Source of the DNA: Microglena sp. YARC | Lineage: Eukaryota > Chlorophyta > Chlorophyceae > Chlamydomonadales > Chlamydomonadaceae | Reading direction: 5' to 3' | DNA length: 64,000 nt | Assembly: GCA_022414725.1 (NCBI GenBank) | Contig: CM039464.1 | Coordinates: 9,776,538-9,840,537 of the forward strand | Part shown: positions 41,701 through 47,837 of the stretch, one piece after another | Numbering within the stretch: position 1 is the stretch's first letter | How the letters are laid out: every line of letters starts with the position of its first letter | The notes under the pieces: generated by a model | Told to the model about the DNA's origin: nothing | Databases searched by the model: none | Seen by the model: only the letters and a program-made list of their open reading frames with translations | Translations under genes and position numbers: made by a program

Positions 41701-44700
41701 CTGGAGGGGCGTGGTGTCATGGGGACCCTCCCATGGAAAGCAACAAAGAAGATGATCACGAGAGGAGGATGAAAGCGACGGAAACAAAAGATAAGGCCTG
41801 GAGGGGCGTGGTGTCATGGGGACCCTCCCATGGAAAGCAACAAAGAAGATGATCACGAGAGGAGGATGAAGCGACGGAAACAAAAGATAAGGCCTGGAGG
41901 GGCGTGGTGTCATGGGGACCCTCCCATGGAAAGCAACAAAGAAGATGATCACGAGAGGAGGATGAAAGCGACGGAAACAAAAGATAAGGCCTGGAGGGGC
42001 GTGGTGTCATAGGGACCCTCCCATGGAAAGCAACGAAGAAGATGAAAACGAGCAAAGCGGAATGAGAAGTATTACCTTGGTCCTCTGCCATTGCTTTCAT
42101 CCTCCTCTTAAGTTCATCTGTAATTGTCGCCCCCCCCCCCCACACACACACACACACACACACAAACACAAGCACACACACACACACACACAGCACACAC
42201 ACACACACACACAAGCACACACACACACACAAGCACACACACACACACACAAGCACACACAAGCACACACACACACACAAGCACACACACACGCACACAA
42301 GCACACACAAGCACACACAAGCACACACACACACAAGCACACACACACACACACAAGCACACACACACACACACAAGCACACACACACACACACAAGCAC
42401 ACACACACACACACACACAAAGCACACACACACACACAAGCACACACACACACACACAAGCACACACACACACACAAGCACACACAAGCACACACACACA
42501 CACACACAAGCACACACACACACACACAAGCACACACAAGCACACACAAGCACACACACACACACAAGCACACACACACACACACAAGCACACACAAGCA
42601 CACACAAGCACACACAAGCACACACACACGCAGAGCCTTCCCCCCCCTCCTCTTCAGTTCATCTGTAATTGTTTTGTCCCTTTGTGTTAATCTGTCAGTT
42701 TTTGTATTGTGTCAGTGTTTTGTCCTTTTGTGGTCCCCCGTCATTGCTTTCTCGTGAGTCGTCCTTCTGTGTTTATCTGTCTTTGTTTTTTGTTGTTTTT
42801 GTGTTTTGTCTAATTGTGTTTATCTGTCAATTTTTTGTTTTCTTCGTGTTTTATATTTTTGCAAACACCACACCATGCACCACACGCTACACACCACACC
42901 ACACCATGCACATCACACCCTACCATGCTACCCACACCACACCACACACACCACAACACAACACCCCATGCAAACTACACCATACCACAACACGCACACC
43001 ACAACACAACACAACACAACACACACACAACACAATACCCACACTACATGACACCACACCATCCCTAAGGCGATGAAGTATGCAAATCAAGTTTGTTTAG
43101 ACGAGGACCTGTCTGCCAAGCTTGGATCCGTGTCCTTCGTTTCGAGCACATCACAGACCACCACACCACATGCACACCACAACACACAACGCACACTACA
43201 CCCCACCATACACCACACGCACACCACACCAGGAACACAGCACAGCACACACACCACATCACACCACAACACTCCTCGGGCGAAGAAGTATGCACGTCAA
43301 GTTTGGTTAAACGAGGACCTGTCGTATGTGTGCGTGCGTGTGTGTCGTGTGAGTGGGTGCGAGGGTTTCACCATGCCTGTCAGCTGGAAGCAGTGCTGAT
43401 GACGTGTGTGGGTGTGGGTGGGTGGGTGCGATATCCGTTTTCTTTGGGTTGAGCACACCACATGCACACAACACGAACACCACACACATTACACCCCACA
43501 ACACAACACGCACACCACAATGCATCACAACACACCACCCCCCAGGCGAAGACGTTTGCACATCAATTTCGGTTAAACGAGGACCTGTCTGCCAAGCTTA
43601 GATCCGTGTCCTTCGCGTTGAGCTTGCCATTGGCACTCCTCTTTGGCTTGCTTGCATCAGCGATGTTGGCCCCAGCTAGCCCTGCTGCTAGCTCCAACAT
43701 GTGGCCGCCCTGCTGTGCCACACCTGCCGGTCGTATTCAGACCTTGGCTGCCTTCGCCTTCTCGGTGTCAACTGTACTTCTTGGGGTGATAGTGTACTGC
43801 TCCAAGGTGTCAGCATCCATGAACAAGAAGGTGAGGATTTAACTGTACTTCCTAGGGTGGTGGTGTACTGCTATAAAGGTGTCAGCATCAATGAACAAGA
43901 AGGTGGGGATTTAACTGTACTTCCTAGGGTGGTGGTGTACTGCACTAAGGTGTCAGCATCAATGAACAAGAAGGTGGGGATGATCAACTGTACTTCCTGG
44001 GGTGGTGGTGTACTGCTCCAAGGTGTACACATCAATGAACAAGGTGGGGATTATCAACTGTACTTCCTGGGGTGGTGGTGTACTGCTCCAAGGTGTACAC
44101 ATCAATGAACAAGGTGGGGATTATCAACTGTACTTCCTGGGGTGGTGGTGTACTGCTCCAAGGTGTACGCATCCGTGAGCAAGAAGGATAGGATGGTCTG
44201 CGTTTGTTAATCACGAGTTTGTAAATTGTTGTCAAGTGCGAGTTACACACGTGTCTTCCTTTGGTGTGGGCTATGTTTGTGTGTGTATGGTTTAGGTTGT
44301 AGGGTGGGGTGACCATTGAATGGGCATGATGTTGCACACTGCCGTCTGGAAGCACCATCTGTCTGTATCATGGTCAAGTATGAGTGACGTACGTTTCTTC
44401 CTTCCTTTCCCAGGTGCTCATGGTGTACTCTCGGACGTACGCTGATGTTGCAAGGGAGGAGGTGGAGAAACAAGAGATGCAGAGTCAGCAGCAGCAGCAG
44501 CAGCAGCAGCAGCCAAAAGGAGATGTGTGCAACAATGAAGGAACCTTGCAGCGAGTACAGCAACAAGCTAATGATTCATACGAAGCTGCAGCAGCAACAG
44601 CAGCAAGAGCAGACACACACAAAACAGAACAGACGTGGTGGCAGCAGCAGCAGCAGGGGCTAGGGCAACAAAAACAACAGCAACAAGAACAGCAACAACA

Positions 44701-44857
44701 ACAACAACAACAAAAGCAGCAGCAACAACAACAACAACAACAAAAACAAAAACAAGAACAACAGCAACAAGAACAGCAACAACAAAAACAAAAACAGCAG
44801 CAACAACAACAGAAAGAACAACAACAACAACAAAATCAGCCGCAGCAGCAACATCAG

Positions 44858-44902
<45 letters not shown>

Positions 44903-44986
44903 ACAACAGATAGAGGAGACGACAGACACGCGCAACAGCAAGCAAACAATACAACCACGGCTCGTTGCACATCCCACACCACCTGA
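25377..44986 (+). CDS. MORN-repeat / AEC-like membrane transporter fusion, 3' seven exons
   Basis: I join 25,377-25,582, 29,154-29,228, 32,332-32,438, 33,634-33,856, 37,198-37,359, 43,546-43,830 and 44,414-44,986, giving about 542 residues with no stop and matching phases (0, 0, 2, 0, 0, 0). Order: a short hydrophobic lead, four MORN-type repeats of 23 residues, a linker, five membrane segments resembling TM6-TM10 of the AEC/Mem_trans family (PF03547), one additional membrane segment, then a tail of about 190 residues rich in glutamine. AEC carriers have two five-helix bundles joined by a cytosolic loop, so the MORN repeats would occupy that loop and the first bundle should lie left of the window. 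MORN repeats in other proteins bind membrane lipid or organise membrane contacts; transport substrate cannot be told. The family call rests on pattern recognition, not a search. Confidence 0.62.
25583..26990 (+). repeat. Donor-edge array of the MORN exon (about six partial copies)
   Basis: Partial copies of the exon's last 50-60 bases plus donor follow the exon, each separated by repeats of an 18-bp word (ATACTGTACTGCGCAATA). GTAAGG donors lie at 25,782, 25,974, 26,309, 26,501 and 26,772. The copy near 26,640 has lost its donor and that near 26,200 is interrupted. Each copy could encode the second MORN core ([12 protein letters not shown]) but lacks a clear acceptor, so I treat them as intronic decoys. 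Confidence 0.88.
26991..29153 (+). repeat. Acceptor-edge array of exon b with C-, CCCCAC- and CA-rich simple repeats
   Basis: A block of CTGATGAAGTGAATATGA, then CCGCTCTTGGACAG, then GGTGGCA recurs with acceptors near 27,525, 27,593, 27,690, 27,870, 28,733, 28,896, 28,995 and 29,060 before the real exon. Two copies (27,690 and 28,733) extend further into the exon as far as GAAGAGTGGACTC. Between them are (CA)n and about 1.3 kb of CCCCAC/CCCTCA repeats that contain almost no G. A C20 / G8 hairpin-forming stretch lies at 27,007-27,048. No other gene is supported in this interval. Confidence 0.85.
29154..29228 (+). CDS. Exon b: MORN repeat 3
   Basis: Exactly 25 codons lie between acceptor CTTGGACAG and donor AAG|GTCAGT, both in phase 0. 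It reads [20 protein letters not shown] and ends YASGK. Joined to exon a it continues the 23-residue MORN spacing without a gap, the best internal evidence that the splice model is right. Confidence 0.82.
29229..29582 (+). repeat. Intron start: (ATT)n / (AAT)n microsatellites and one donor-edge copy of exon b
   Basis: A (TTA)n tract (29,262-29,345) and an (ATA)n tract (29,395-29,445) flank a short G-rich spacer. Positions 29,465-29,540 repeat the end of exon b (GAGGCGTCATGGAT, GCCTCTGGCAAG|GTCAGTG) together with the following TAAATAAATAA. The copy is frame-damaged. Confidence 0.9.
29583..31161. mobile_element. DNA transposon with CCGTAG terminal repeats inserted in an AAT microsatellite
   Basis: The ends are imperfect inverted repeats: left CCGTAG, then TTAGGGT and CCCGGGG; right CCCCG, then ACCCTAAC and CTACGG. 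TAATA flanks both ends, but the host is an AAT microsatellite, so the duplication could be TA, TAA or TAATA. The element is 1,579 bp and carries one minus-strand frame (30,475-30,894). An 18-bp inverted repeat, CGTTAGGGGTGCTCAAAA, occurs at 29,803-29,820 and 30,528-30,545, suggesting internal rearrangement. CCGTA ends with a TA duplication recall pogo/Tigger-like elements, but no DDE domain is present, so it is probably non-autonomous. Confidence 0.65.
30475..30894 (-). CDS. Short AT-hook protein frame inside the CCGTAG transposon, probably a truncated transposase N-terminus
   Basis: The frame is 139 codons. Its N-terminal third is acidic (repeated PDL motifs), followed by a [10 protein letters not shown] stretch, a charged alanine-, glutamate- and lysine-rich helix of about 30 residues, then RTPGRPRK, an AT-hook-type DNA-binding motif near residue 105. 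It begins 267 bp inside the right end of the element and reads inward. No catalytic region follows within the element. Codon composition is much less repetitive than its surroundings, supporting real coding ancestry. Function beyond likely DNA binding is not known. Confidence 0.5.
   Translation of the reverse strand: MEAEVDTPDLVIVESDIPDLEIAGEKSPDVRVVKIVNVLKDSDGNQKKKTKLDMFFKATLTAEEVEKKKAKEAKRKEEATAAAHAKLARDQAALASKRTPGRPRKLRFLVPSVSPVTLGVLKINKASIVIFHTPIRLIK
31162..32331 (+). repeat. Acceptor-edge array of exon c with poly-C and CA repeats
   Basis: The block TTGTCGTCAG|GTTGCTGCTGG, then ATGATGGGTGGAGACC, occurs at about 31,730, 31,873, 32,043 and 32,185, each followed by a C run and a (CA)n tract with AAGCACACAC. 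The fifth copy is the real exon. Earlier (31,220-31,640) are two copies of a block with TGGCATCACA and CAAAGGAGCTG, plus poly-C runs, which resemble no exon I can assign. Confidence 0.87.
32332..32438 (+). CDS. Exon c: last MORN-like repeat and linker
   Basis: The exon has 35 codons plus two bases between GCCGTCAG and donor GCAG|GTAAAA. It starts [16 protein letters not shown], which with GK from exon b makes a fourth, degenerate MORN unit, then an alanine/serine linker ending EEAAQSAR. The two leftover bases AG join the C at 33,634 to give serine and restore the frame of exon d, independent support for the junction. Confidence 0.7.
32439..33633 (+). repeat. Intron: CAGACAGG-type repeats, one donor copy, one acceptor-edge copy of exon d, C/CA tracts
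   Basis: About 500 bp of CAGACAGGCAGATA repeats (32,455-32,950) include a second GTAAAAGAGGT at 32,532 that copies the exon c donor. A partial copy of exon d lies at 33,126-33,230 behind CCCCCCTGCAG and then diverges. Positions 33,240-33,610 are C runs and (CA)n. The antisense cysteine/leucine-rich frames here are products of the repeat. Confidence 0.85.
33634..33856 (+). CDS. Exon d: AEC-like membrane segments 6 and 7
   Basis: The acceptor is CCCCCTGCAG and the donor GTACGT, leaving phase 0. After a glycine-rich lead ([12 protein letters not shown]) comes [17 protein letters not shown], then [20 protein letters not shown] and [14 protein letters not shown]. The order NP/IP-helix, LP-x-P-hinge, then a helix with small residues is what I associate with the start of the C-terminal bundle of AEC-family carriers. 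The family assignment is from memory of the pattern; a profile search would settle it. Confidence 0.72.
33857..35310 (+). repeat. Donor-edge array of exon d with poly-G tracts
   Basis: Copies of the block ANWPFILL...TLEPPSKLI plus GTGCGTTGAATT recur at 33,985-34,075, 34,175-34,210 (partial), 35,066-35,125 and 35,225-35,310. The donor is GTGCGT at 34,065 and 35,113 and lost in the last. The following intron bases (CGGCCAACTCTGGGCTCCTC) are duplicated with them, giving a period of about 200 bp. G runs lie at 34,340-34,380, 34,550 and 34,970-34,995. A CT microsatellite lies at 34,573-34,610. Confidence 0.85.
34742..34769. repeat. Interstitial plant-type telomere-like repeats
   Basis: CCCTAAACCCTAA and CCCTAAACCCTA lie side by side, matching the plant and green-algal telomere unit CCCTAAA. 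It is short and inside the transporter intron, so it is not a chromosome end. Confidence 0.7.
35311..35600. repeat. Imperfect tandem repeat with CAATGTGAGACATGTCGCAG
   Basis: Four copies of a GTGAGACATGT box followed by GGAAGAACAAAACTGGCA occur at about 35,337, 35,412, 35,467 and 35,540, linked by TTTAATCAATTAA words. The following bases to 35,770 are AT-rich with no visible feature. Confidence 0.85.
35771..36235. repeat. 30-bp minisatellite (two 30-bp variants alternating)
   Basis: GAATAAGCCATACCAATCTA followed by (T/C)ACCAAACCA repeats about 13 times. All frames on both strands stay open because 30 is a multiple of three, giving repeating decapeptides. I see no start context or splice support, so I treat it as intronic. 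Confidence 0.93.
36255..37197 (+). repeat. Acceptor-edge array of exon e (six copies) with CA tracts
   Basis: Copies of CACACAG|GCAGCAGATG, then TTGTGAATAGTGTGGC and ATGATGGTGCCCTT, start at 36,263, 36,355, 36,582, 36,754, 36,908 and 37,081, each followed by (CA)n with AAACAACAAC words. The seventh copy, at 37,198, is the real exon. The last four spacings are 172, 154, 173 and 117 bp. Confidence 0.93.
37198..37359 (+). CDS. Exon e: AEC-like membrane segments 8 and 9
   Basis: Exactly 54 codons lie between CACACACAG and donor AGC|GTGAGT, phase 0 at both ends. It reads [19 protein letters not shown], a helix with a conserved-looking arginine and proline, then a second helix [15 protein letters not shown]. 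This is compatible with the pair of helices that follows the NP/LP-type helix in AEC carriers. Both sides are flanked by arrays of its own edges, the clearest example in the window. Confidence 0.72.
37360..38570 (+). repeat. Donor-edge array of exon e (seven copies) with poly-G tracts
   Basis: Copies of the exon end, GCAGGCTTGGACGCATGTAC then CTAGCCCTGTTGGCACCCAT, with CCTTTGAGTGTGAG, end at about 37,620, 37,785, 37,936, 38,075, 38,210, 38,365 and 38,560. Each is followed by TTTTTGTTGAGGGT and a G run of up to 30 or more. Nearly every copy keeps a GTGAG donor. A further decayed tail with TCCAAGTTTGAGTTTTGTTG continues to 38,800. Confidence 0.93.
38571..38805. repeat. Decayed tail of the donor array and G tract
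   Basis: TCCAAGTTTGAGTT occurs at 38,608, 38,672 and 38,784 with GTAGCC...AAAGGCTGGAGCCAT duplicated (38,575 and 38,750). A G run of about 30 lies at 38,694-38,725. The words CTCATTCCGCTCTGCTCG here recur at 39,771 and 39,826. Confidence 0.75.
40013..40190 (+). mobile_element. hAT-like MITE, copy 1
   Basis: Terminal inverted repeats CAGGGTACTAC and GTAGTACCCTG, flanked by CTCGAGAC and CTCCAGAC, an 8-bp duplication with one mismatch. The interior is rich in GCGC and AAGCGC words. An 8-bp duplication and CAGGG ends are hAT hallmarks. Length 178 bp, no coding capacity. Confidence 0.8.
40283..40454 (+). mobile_element. hAT-like MITE, copy 2
   Basis: Ends AGGGTACTTCCA and TGGAAGTACCCT, flanked by ATCACCAT and ATCACCAC (7 of 8). 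It sits inside a host repeat whose empty site is visible at 39,983 (CCCCTTATCGCCATGCCCC). Length 172 bp. Confidence 0.8.
41321..41516 (-). mobile_element. hAT-like MITE, copy 3 (inverted relative to copies 1 and 2)
   Basis: Ends CAGGGTACTAC and GGAAGTACCCTT with the same GCGC-rich interior reversed. Flanks do not match each other. The right flank ATGGTGATAAGGGGAC is the reverse complement of the left flank of copy 2, so this end was duplicated with its host repeat. Confidence 0.75.
41517..42070. repeat. 97-bp minisatellite, about five copies
   Basis: GATGATCACGAGAGGAGGAT recurs at 41,654, 41,751, 41,848 and 41,944 (97, 97, 96 bp). The units are reverse-oriented copies of the sequence at 39,840-39,990 and 40,205-40,280, so the region forms a large inverted repeat around the MITE copies. 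Confidence 0.92.
42130..42640. repeat. (CA)n microsatellite with regular AAGCACACAC interruptions
   Basis: About 500 bp of CA dinucleotides are interrupted by AAGCACAC every 10-26 bp, bracketed by copies of TCATCTGTAATTGT (42,114 and 42,659). Translations in every frame are simple dipeptide repeats and not genes. Confidence 0.97.
42641..43545 (+). repeat. Acceptor-edge array of exon f with ACC/CA-rich spacers
   Basis: T-rich words TTTTGTCCTTTTGTG and TGTGTTTATCTGTC (42,670-42,850) are followed by ACC/CA repeats. Copies of the exon f start occur at 43,070 (AAG|GCGATGAAGTATGC, reading on through GACCTGTCTGCCAAGCTTGG) and 43,280 (GCGAAGAAGTATGCACG, acceptor lost). The third copy is the real exon at 43,546. 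Positions 43,325-43,450 are a GTG-rich spacer. Confidence 0.87.
43546..43830 (+). CDS. Exon f: AEC-like segment 10 plus an extra membrane segment
   Basis: Ninety-five codons lie between CCCCCCAG and donor AAG|GTGAGG, phase 0 at both ends. It starts [18 protein letters not shown], like the cytosolic turn before the final AEC helix, then [21 protein letters not shown] small-residue and cysteine linker ([12 protein letters not shown]) follows, then a helix not expected in a standard AEC carrier, [20 protein letters not shown]. Confidence 0.75.
43831..44190 (+). repeat. Donor-edge array of exon f (five copies, about 71 bp)
   Basis: The exon's last 60 bases plus donor recur; AACTGTACTTC starts at 43,770 (exon), 43,841, 43,913, 43,986, 44,056 and 44,126, steps of 71, 72, 73, 70 and 70 bp. 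Most copies retain a GTGGGG donor after AACAAG; the last has lost it (AAGGATAGG). Confidence 0.95.
44191..44413 (+). other. Last intron, unique 3' part
   Basis: The sequence is not obviously repetitive and ends in a strong pyrimidine tract, TTCTTCCTTCCTTTCCCAG, the best-looking acceptor of the gene. No other feature was seen. Confidence 0.7.
44414..44986 (+). CDS. Exon g: terminal exon with glutamine-rich tail
   Basis: The exon has 190 codons and TGA. It starts [18 protein letters not shown], then Q9, a mixed stretch of about 60 residues ([16 protein letters not shown], an alanine run, THKTEQTWW), and more than 100 residues of Q with K, E and P, encoded by CAG and CAA. It ends RCTSHTT. The mixed CAA/CAG usage suggests older expansion than a pure CAG run. 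As a cytosolic tail it could mediate assembly, but that is inference. The antisense poly-V/L frames here are mirror images. Confidence 0.75.
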
Positions 44987-45312
44987 GACGATGGCAGCCT
45001 CAACTTTGTGCCCATCAGAGAAGCTGCCTGGCAGCTTCTCCTGCTACGGCTTGGCGCCTCCTGAGACAACGGCAGCCTCAACTGTGTGCCCATCAGAGAA
45101 GCTACCTGGCAGCTCCTCCTCCTACGGTTTGGCGCCGCACAGAGGAGTCTCTTTGTTCAAGTGCCCATTAGTGAAGCTACCAAGCAGCTTCTCCTGCGAC
45201 GGCTTAGCGCCGCACAGAGGGGTCTCTTTGCTCAAGTGCCCATCAGGGAAGCTACCTGGCAGCTTCTCCTGCGACGGATTTCTGCATCACAGAGGGGTGA
45301 CTTTGTACAAGA
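44987..45312 (+). repeat. 75-78-bp tandem repeat directly after the stop codon
   Basis: CCCATCAGAGAAGCT or a variant recurs at 45,011, 45,089, 45,164, 45,239 and about 45,314. All three plus frames are largely open; one runs from an ATG at 44,991 for 125 codons with a 25-26-residue repeat (CPSEKLPGSFSC). It begins four bases after the stop, in the +1 frame relative to the glutamine tail. It is either 3' UTR or a tail extension lost through a frame change. Confidence 0.75.
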
Positions 45313-45420
45313 GGCCATTATTGCACCGATGTGTTCCGCAACAGATGGGCACTGTTTCGTTTTTGTAAATTGTAGTCTCGAAGGTCCACAGGCTACATGT
45401 CCATGTTGAAACTATTTTGT
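45313..45420 (+). terminator. Possible 3' end with TGTAA polyadenylation word
   Basis: TGTAA occurs at 45,364-45,368, about 380 bp after the stop. TGTAA is the usual polyadenylation signal in many green algae. A chance match cannot be excluded. Confidence 0.3.
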
Positions 45421-45533
45421 TTTTAAGCTCGTATTAACTAATATTATTAAAGTGTCACAATAATAATGGTTTTCCAAAAATAAACAAAAATCTGGTGAGA
45501 AGGCTCGGCCGTTAAATATCAAGTAGCATTCTT

Positions 45534-45642
45534 TCGAGGGGGGGGGGGGGGGGGGGGGGTCCCCACGGGTCAAAATAACAACTTCCGAACCCAACGTGCG
45601 GTCAGCCAACTTTATTCCTGCCCCCCCCCCCCCCCCTCGCAT
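45534..45642. repeat. Poly-G / poly-C inverted pair
   Basis: TTTCGA plus about 22 G is followed after about 60 bp by about 16 C plus TCGCAT, so the strand can fold on itself. The spacer has no recognised content. Positions 45,421-45,533 hold nothing I can name. Confidence 0.7.
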
Positions 45643-45704
45643 TCTCTAACAGTATTCATTGATTAATATTAAATCACTTTGCCTCATCCTATACATATTA
45701 AATG

Positions 45705-45872
45705 ATCACTGTAGCACGAACTCAGGGCCCCCGTCGGTAAAACGATTGCTTGAGGTTCATTAATGTTTTTTTTCTTTTTGAGCCCTTCCTATTACGGTTG
45801 GGCAAGTCCATTTAGCCTATTTGGCCTACCCATGGACTGTGACATACATACATATGTACTTGCATATAGGAC
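45705..45872 (+). repeat. Dispersed repeat family A, copy 2
   Basis: Starts ATCACTGTAGCACGAACTCA, then GTCGGTAAAACGATTG, AGCCCTTCCT, TTTAGCCTATTTGGCCTACC and ends in a CATACATACATATGTACTTG stretch. It matches 60,901-61,080 closely along its length. No coding potential or clear terminal repeats. Confidence 0.85.
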
Positions 45873-46067
45873 AGATCAAACTGCAATTCCTCTATAGTTA
45901 TCTTATTAAGTGAGGAATCCTTTGGATTTAAGAATAGGGTGGGGTAATGGCACTATTTGAACATTGACTAGGATAGTCATCACTCAGGATGTGATTGAAC
46001 GGTTTCGTGATTTTAGGGACTTATATGTTTTGAGTAGGGGGGAAGAAGGGGAATCTCCCTCTATTAT

Positions 46068-46370
46068 TTATTTATTTGCCATAATAGGGATATAGAACTC
46101 AGCAGGCGTACCATCTACTCCAACGGCATTGTTCCATCGAAGTTTTGTAAGCTCCAAATAGTCGTTAGTCTCAGAGATGGGGATTTTCAGCACACAAGCA
46201 GCTACAATGTCTATTGTTGGGACATCAGTTACCTCTATCTGAACATGCTCACTAGGTTGGAAGGTGCTTGCGAAGTATTTAGCCCATTCCTCCACATTCA
46301 TGAGAGGACATTTGCTACTGCTTCCCTTAAGCTTCTTCCAGAGTAAAAGCATATCCCTAATTGCTAATTT
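46068..46370 (-). pseudogene. Fragment of a LINE reverse transcriptase (N-terminal edge)
   Basis: Read on the minus strand, it encodes LWKKLKGSSSKCPL, NVEEWAKYFASTF and then RWNNAVGVDGTPAEFY, the motif that opens the reverse transcriptase of many non-LTR elements (N-K/N-A-x-G-x-D-G-x-P-A-E-F). It ends about seven codons later in a TTAT microsatellite (46,056-46,075). It is truncated at both ends. The preceding part of the same open frame comes from the neighbouring repeat. Confidence 0.7.
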
Positions 46371-46379
46371 ATAAATATA

Positions 46380-46562
46380 AATCCCGGTGGTTGGCCCCAG
46401 TGCAGGCAAACGAGCTGGCCTCCTCACGCCTCGTAATATGGCCCACTTGTATGAAAGTATCAATCGCGCCATGGCGGTTTGCCCCAGTGCAATCAAACGG
46501 TCTGGCCACCTCAACCTCACGCCTCCTCGTAATAAGGCGTACTACCAGTATTTATTTATTTA
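46380..46562 (+). repeat. Dispersed repeat family F, two tandem copies with TTTA tail
   Basis: GCCCCAGTGCAGGCAAACGA, GCTGGCC and CTCACGCCTCGTAAT occur twice (46,394 and 46,480); a third copy lies at 63,038-63,110. The second and third copies end in (ATTT)n, compatible with a SINE-like tail. The stretch 46,563-47,050 shows no feature I can support, and 45,873-46,055 is likewise empty. Confidence 0.65.
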
Positions 46563-47050
46563 ATACAAATCCCCTTGAAGCCCCGTAAGTATTGTTTTGT
46601 TAATTCAGCAGATAGTGTTAGAGTTAAGCGACAGCTAGGTCAGTCCCACTGACAGTGGCGTGTCCTCGTGGACATAGCCGCATTCCTAAGCCCGTAACCC
46701 AATCTCATAGTTGACTGGAGGCTGGACATAGTGCAGCCCCCGTGTGTAACCTTGCCTTGAGTCAACACATATCTGTGCCTCTCTCCAGTCTCCACCCATC
46801 GGTGTCATTATCTCAGATAGCTATGCTTGGGTGATAGGCTCATTTGGGTAGTTGTTTGGAACCTAAATTGAACTTGAACTTGGTTGCATAAGCCAGCAAG
46901 TTGCCTGCTCGCCATCTTCGGCAGTATTTTTAACAAATACCAGGAAAATGTAAACGCGCACTATTTTTGTAATGAAGTGTCATCATGACTGGCGCTTGTA
47001 CTAAGACAGCCTAGGGAATTGCTTAATTTCTAAGCAGCAGGGATCTATGT

Positions 47051-47244
47051 CAGGGTAATTCAAAGCGCACGCTTTTGAGCTTTTGAGCGCTGACTTTTTG
47101 ACCCCCTCTGCGCTTAAAGCGCAGTTTTTTGCAGCTCCCTGTGGGCGCAGCGAGCGATTTTTGCGCTTTTTGCACCACAAAGCGCAGTTTTTTGTTTTCA
47201 AGTGCGCTAAAGCGCTGGCAAATTTGGCAATTTGAAGTACCCTG
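47051..47244 (+). mobile_element. hAT-like MITE, copy 4 (perfect 8-bp duplication)
   Basis: Starts CAGGGTAATTC and ends GAAGTACCCTG, flanked on both sides by ATCTATGT, a perfect 8-bp target duplication. Same GCGC/AAGCGC interior as copies 1-3. This copy fixes the boundaries of the family. Length 194 bp. Confidence 0.9.
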
Positions 47245-47454
47245 ATCTATGTATCTTAGGTTATTTGTATGTAAGTATTGTCACTTGGAATCAAATCTTA
47301 CTGGTGAAGTTAGATCTGGAGTGTCTCTCCGGGTAATTTAGGACGTTCCGTATTTTTGTCCGGCTTTCATGCCATCTCCAGAGTGACAATAGAGCACGCA
47401 GGCCTCACTGCCTAGCGTGCCTTCTGCAGTGCCGTTGGCCAGCTATGGCCACAT

Positions 47455-47491
47455 GAGAAACGACAGTACATGTGCGGTACTGTCGTTTCTC
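47455..47491. other. Perfect 15-bp hairpin with 7-base loop
   Basis: GAGAAACGACAGTAC at 47,455-47,469 pairs perfectly with GTACTGTCGTTTCTC at 47,477-47,491. It lies about 350 bp upstream of the copia element. The rest of 47,245-47,832 has no recognisable gene, though the words TCTCATGACGCAGG and GTGTCATGAAGCAG resemble the LTR style and might be an older LTR remnant. Confidence 0.75.
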
Positions 47492-47837
47492 TCATCAGTC
47501 GGCTTCCATGCCGACTGCTCATCTCTGTAATAACTCGCATGTATTCTATTCTCAATACTCCGACTATGACGTTGCGGGACTCGGGACTATGGCTCGATTG
47601 CGTCTCAGGTCCCAGGCTATGCTCGGTCAGTTGCGCCTCTGACCAGAGGCTATGGAATTGTTTGCGTCTCATGACGCAGGCTCCAGCATTGGTTGCGTGT
47701 CATGAAGCAGAGCTAGCCCTCCTGAATAGCCCTATTCCAACCTTAGCTAGCCAGTCACTGCCACTTAATATGGCTGTACATACCGAGGAAGCTCCAAAAA
47801 CCTATATCTGTAAATGTCTTAAATAAGATTGACATGT

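Noticed and set aside
44568..44977. Antisense poly-valine / poly-leucine frames
   Set aside because: They are the mirror image of the CAG/CAA-encoded glutamine tail, which is in frame with a well-supported splice acceptor.
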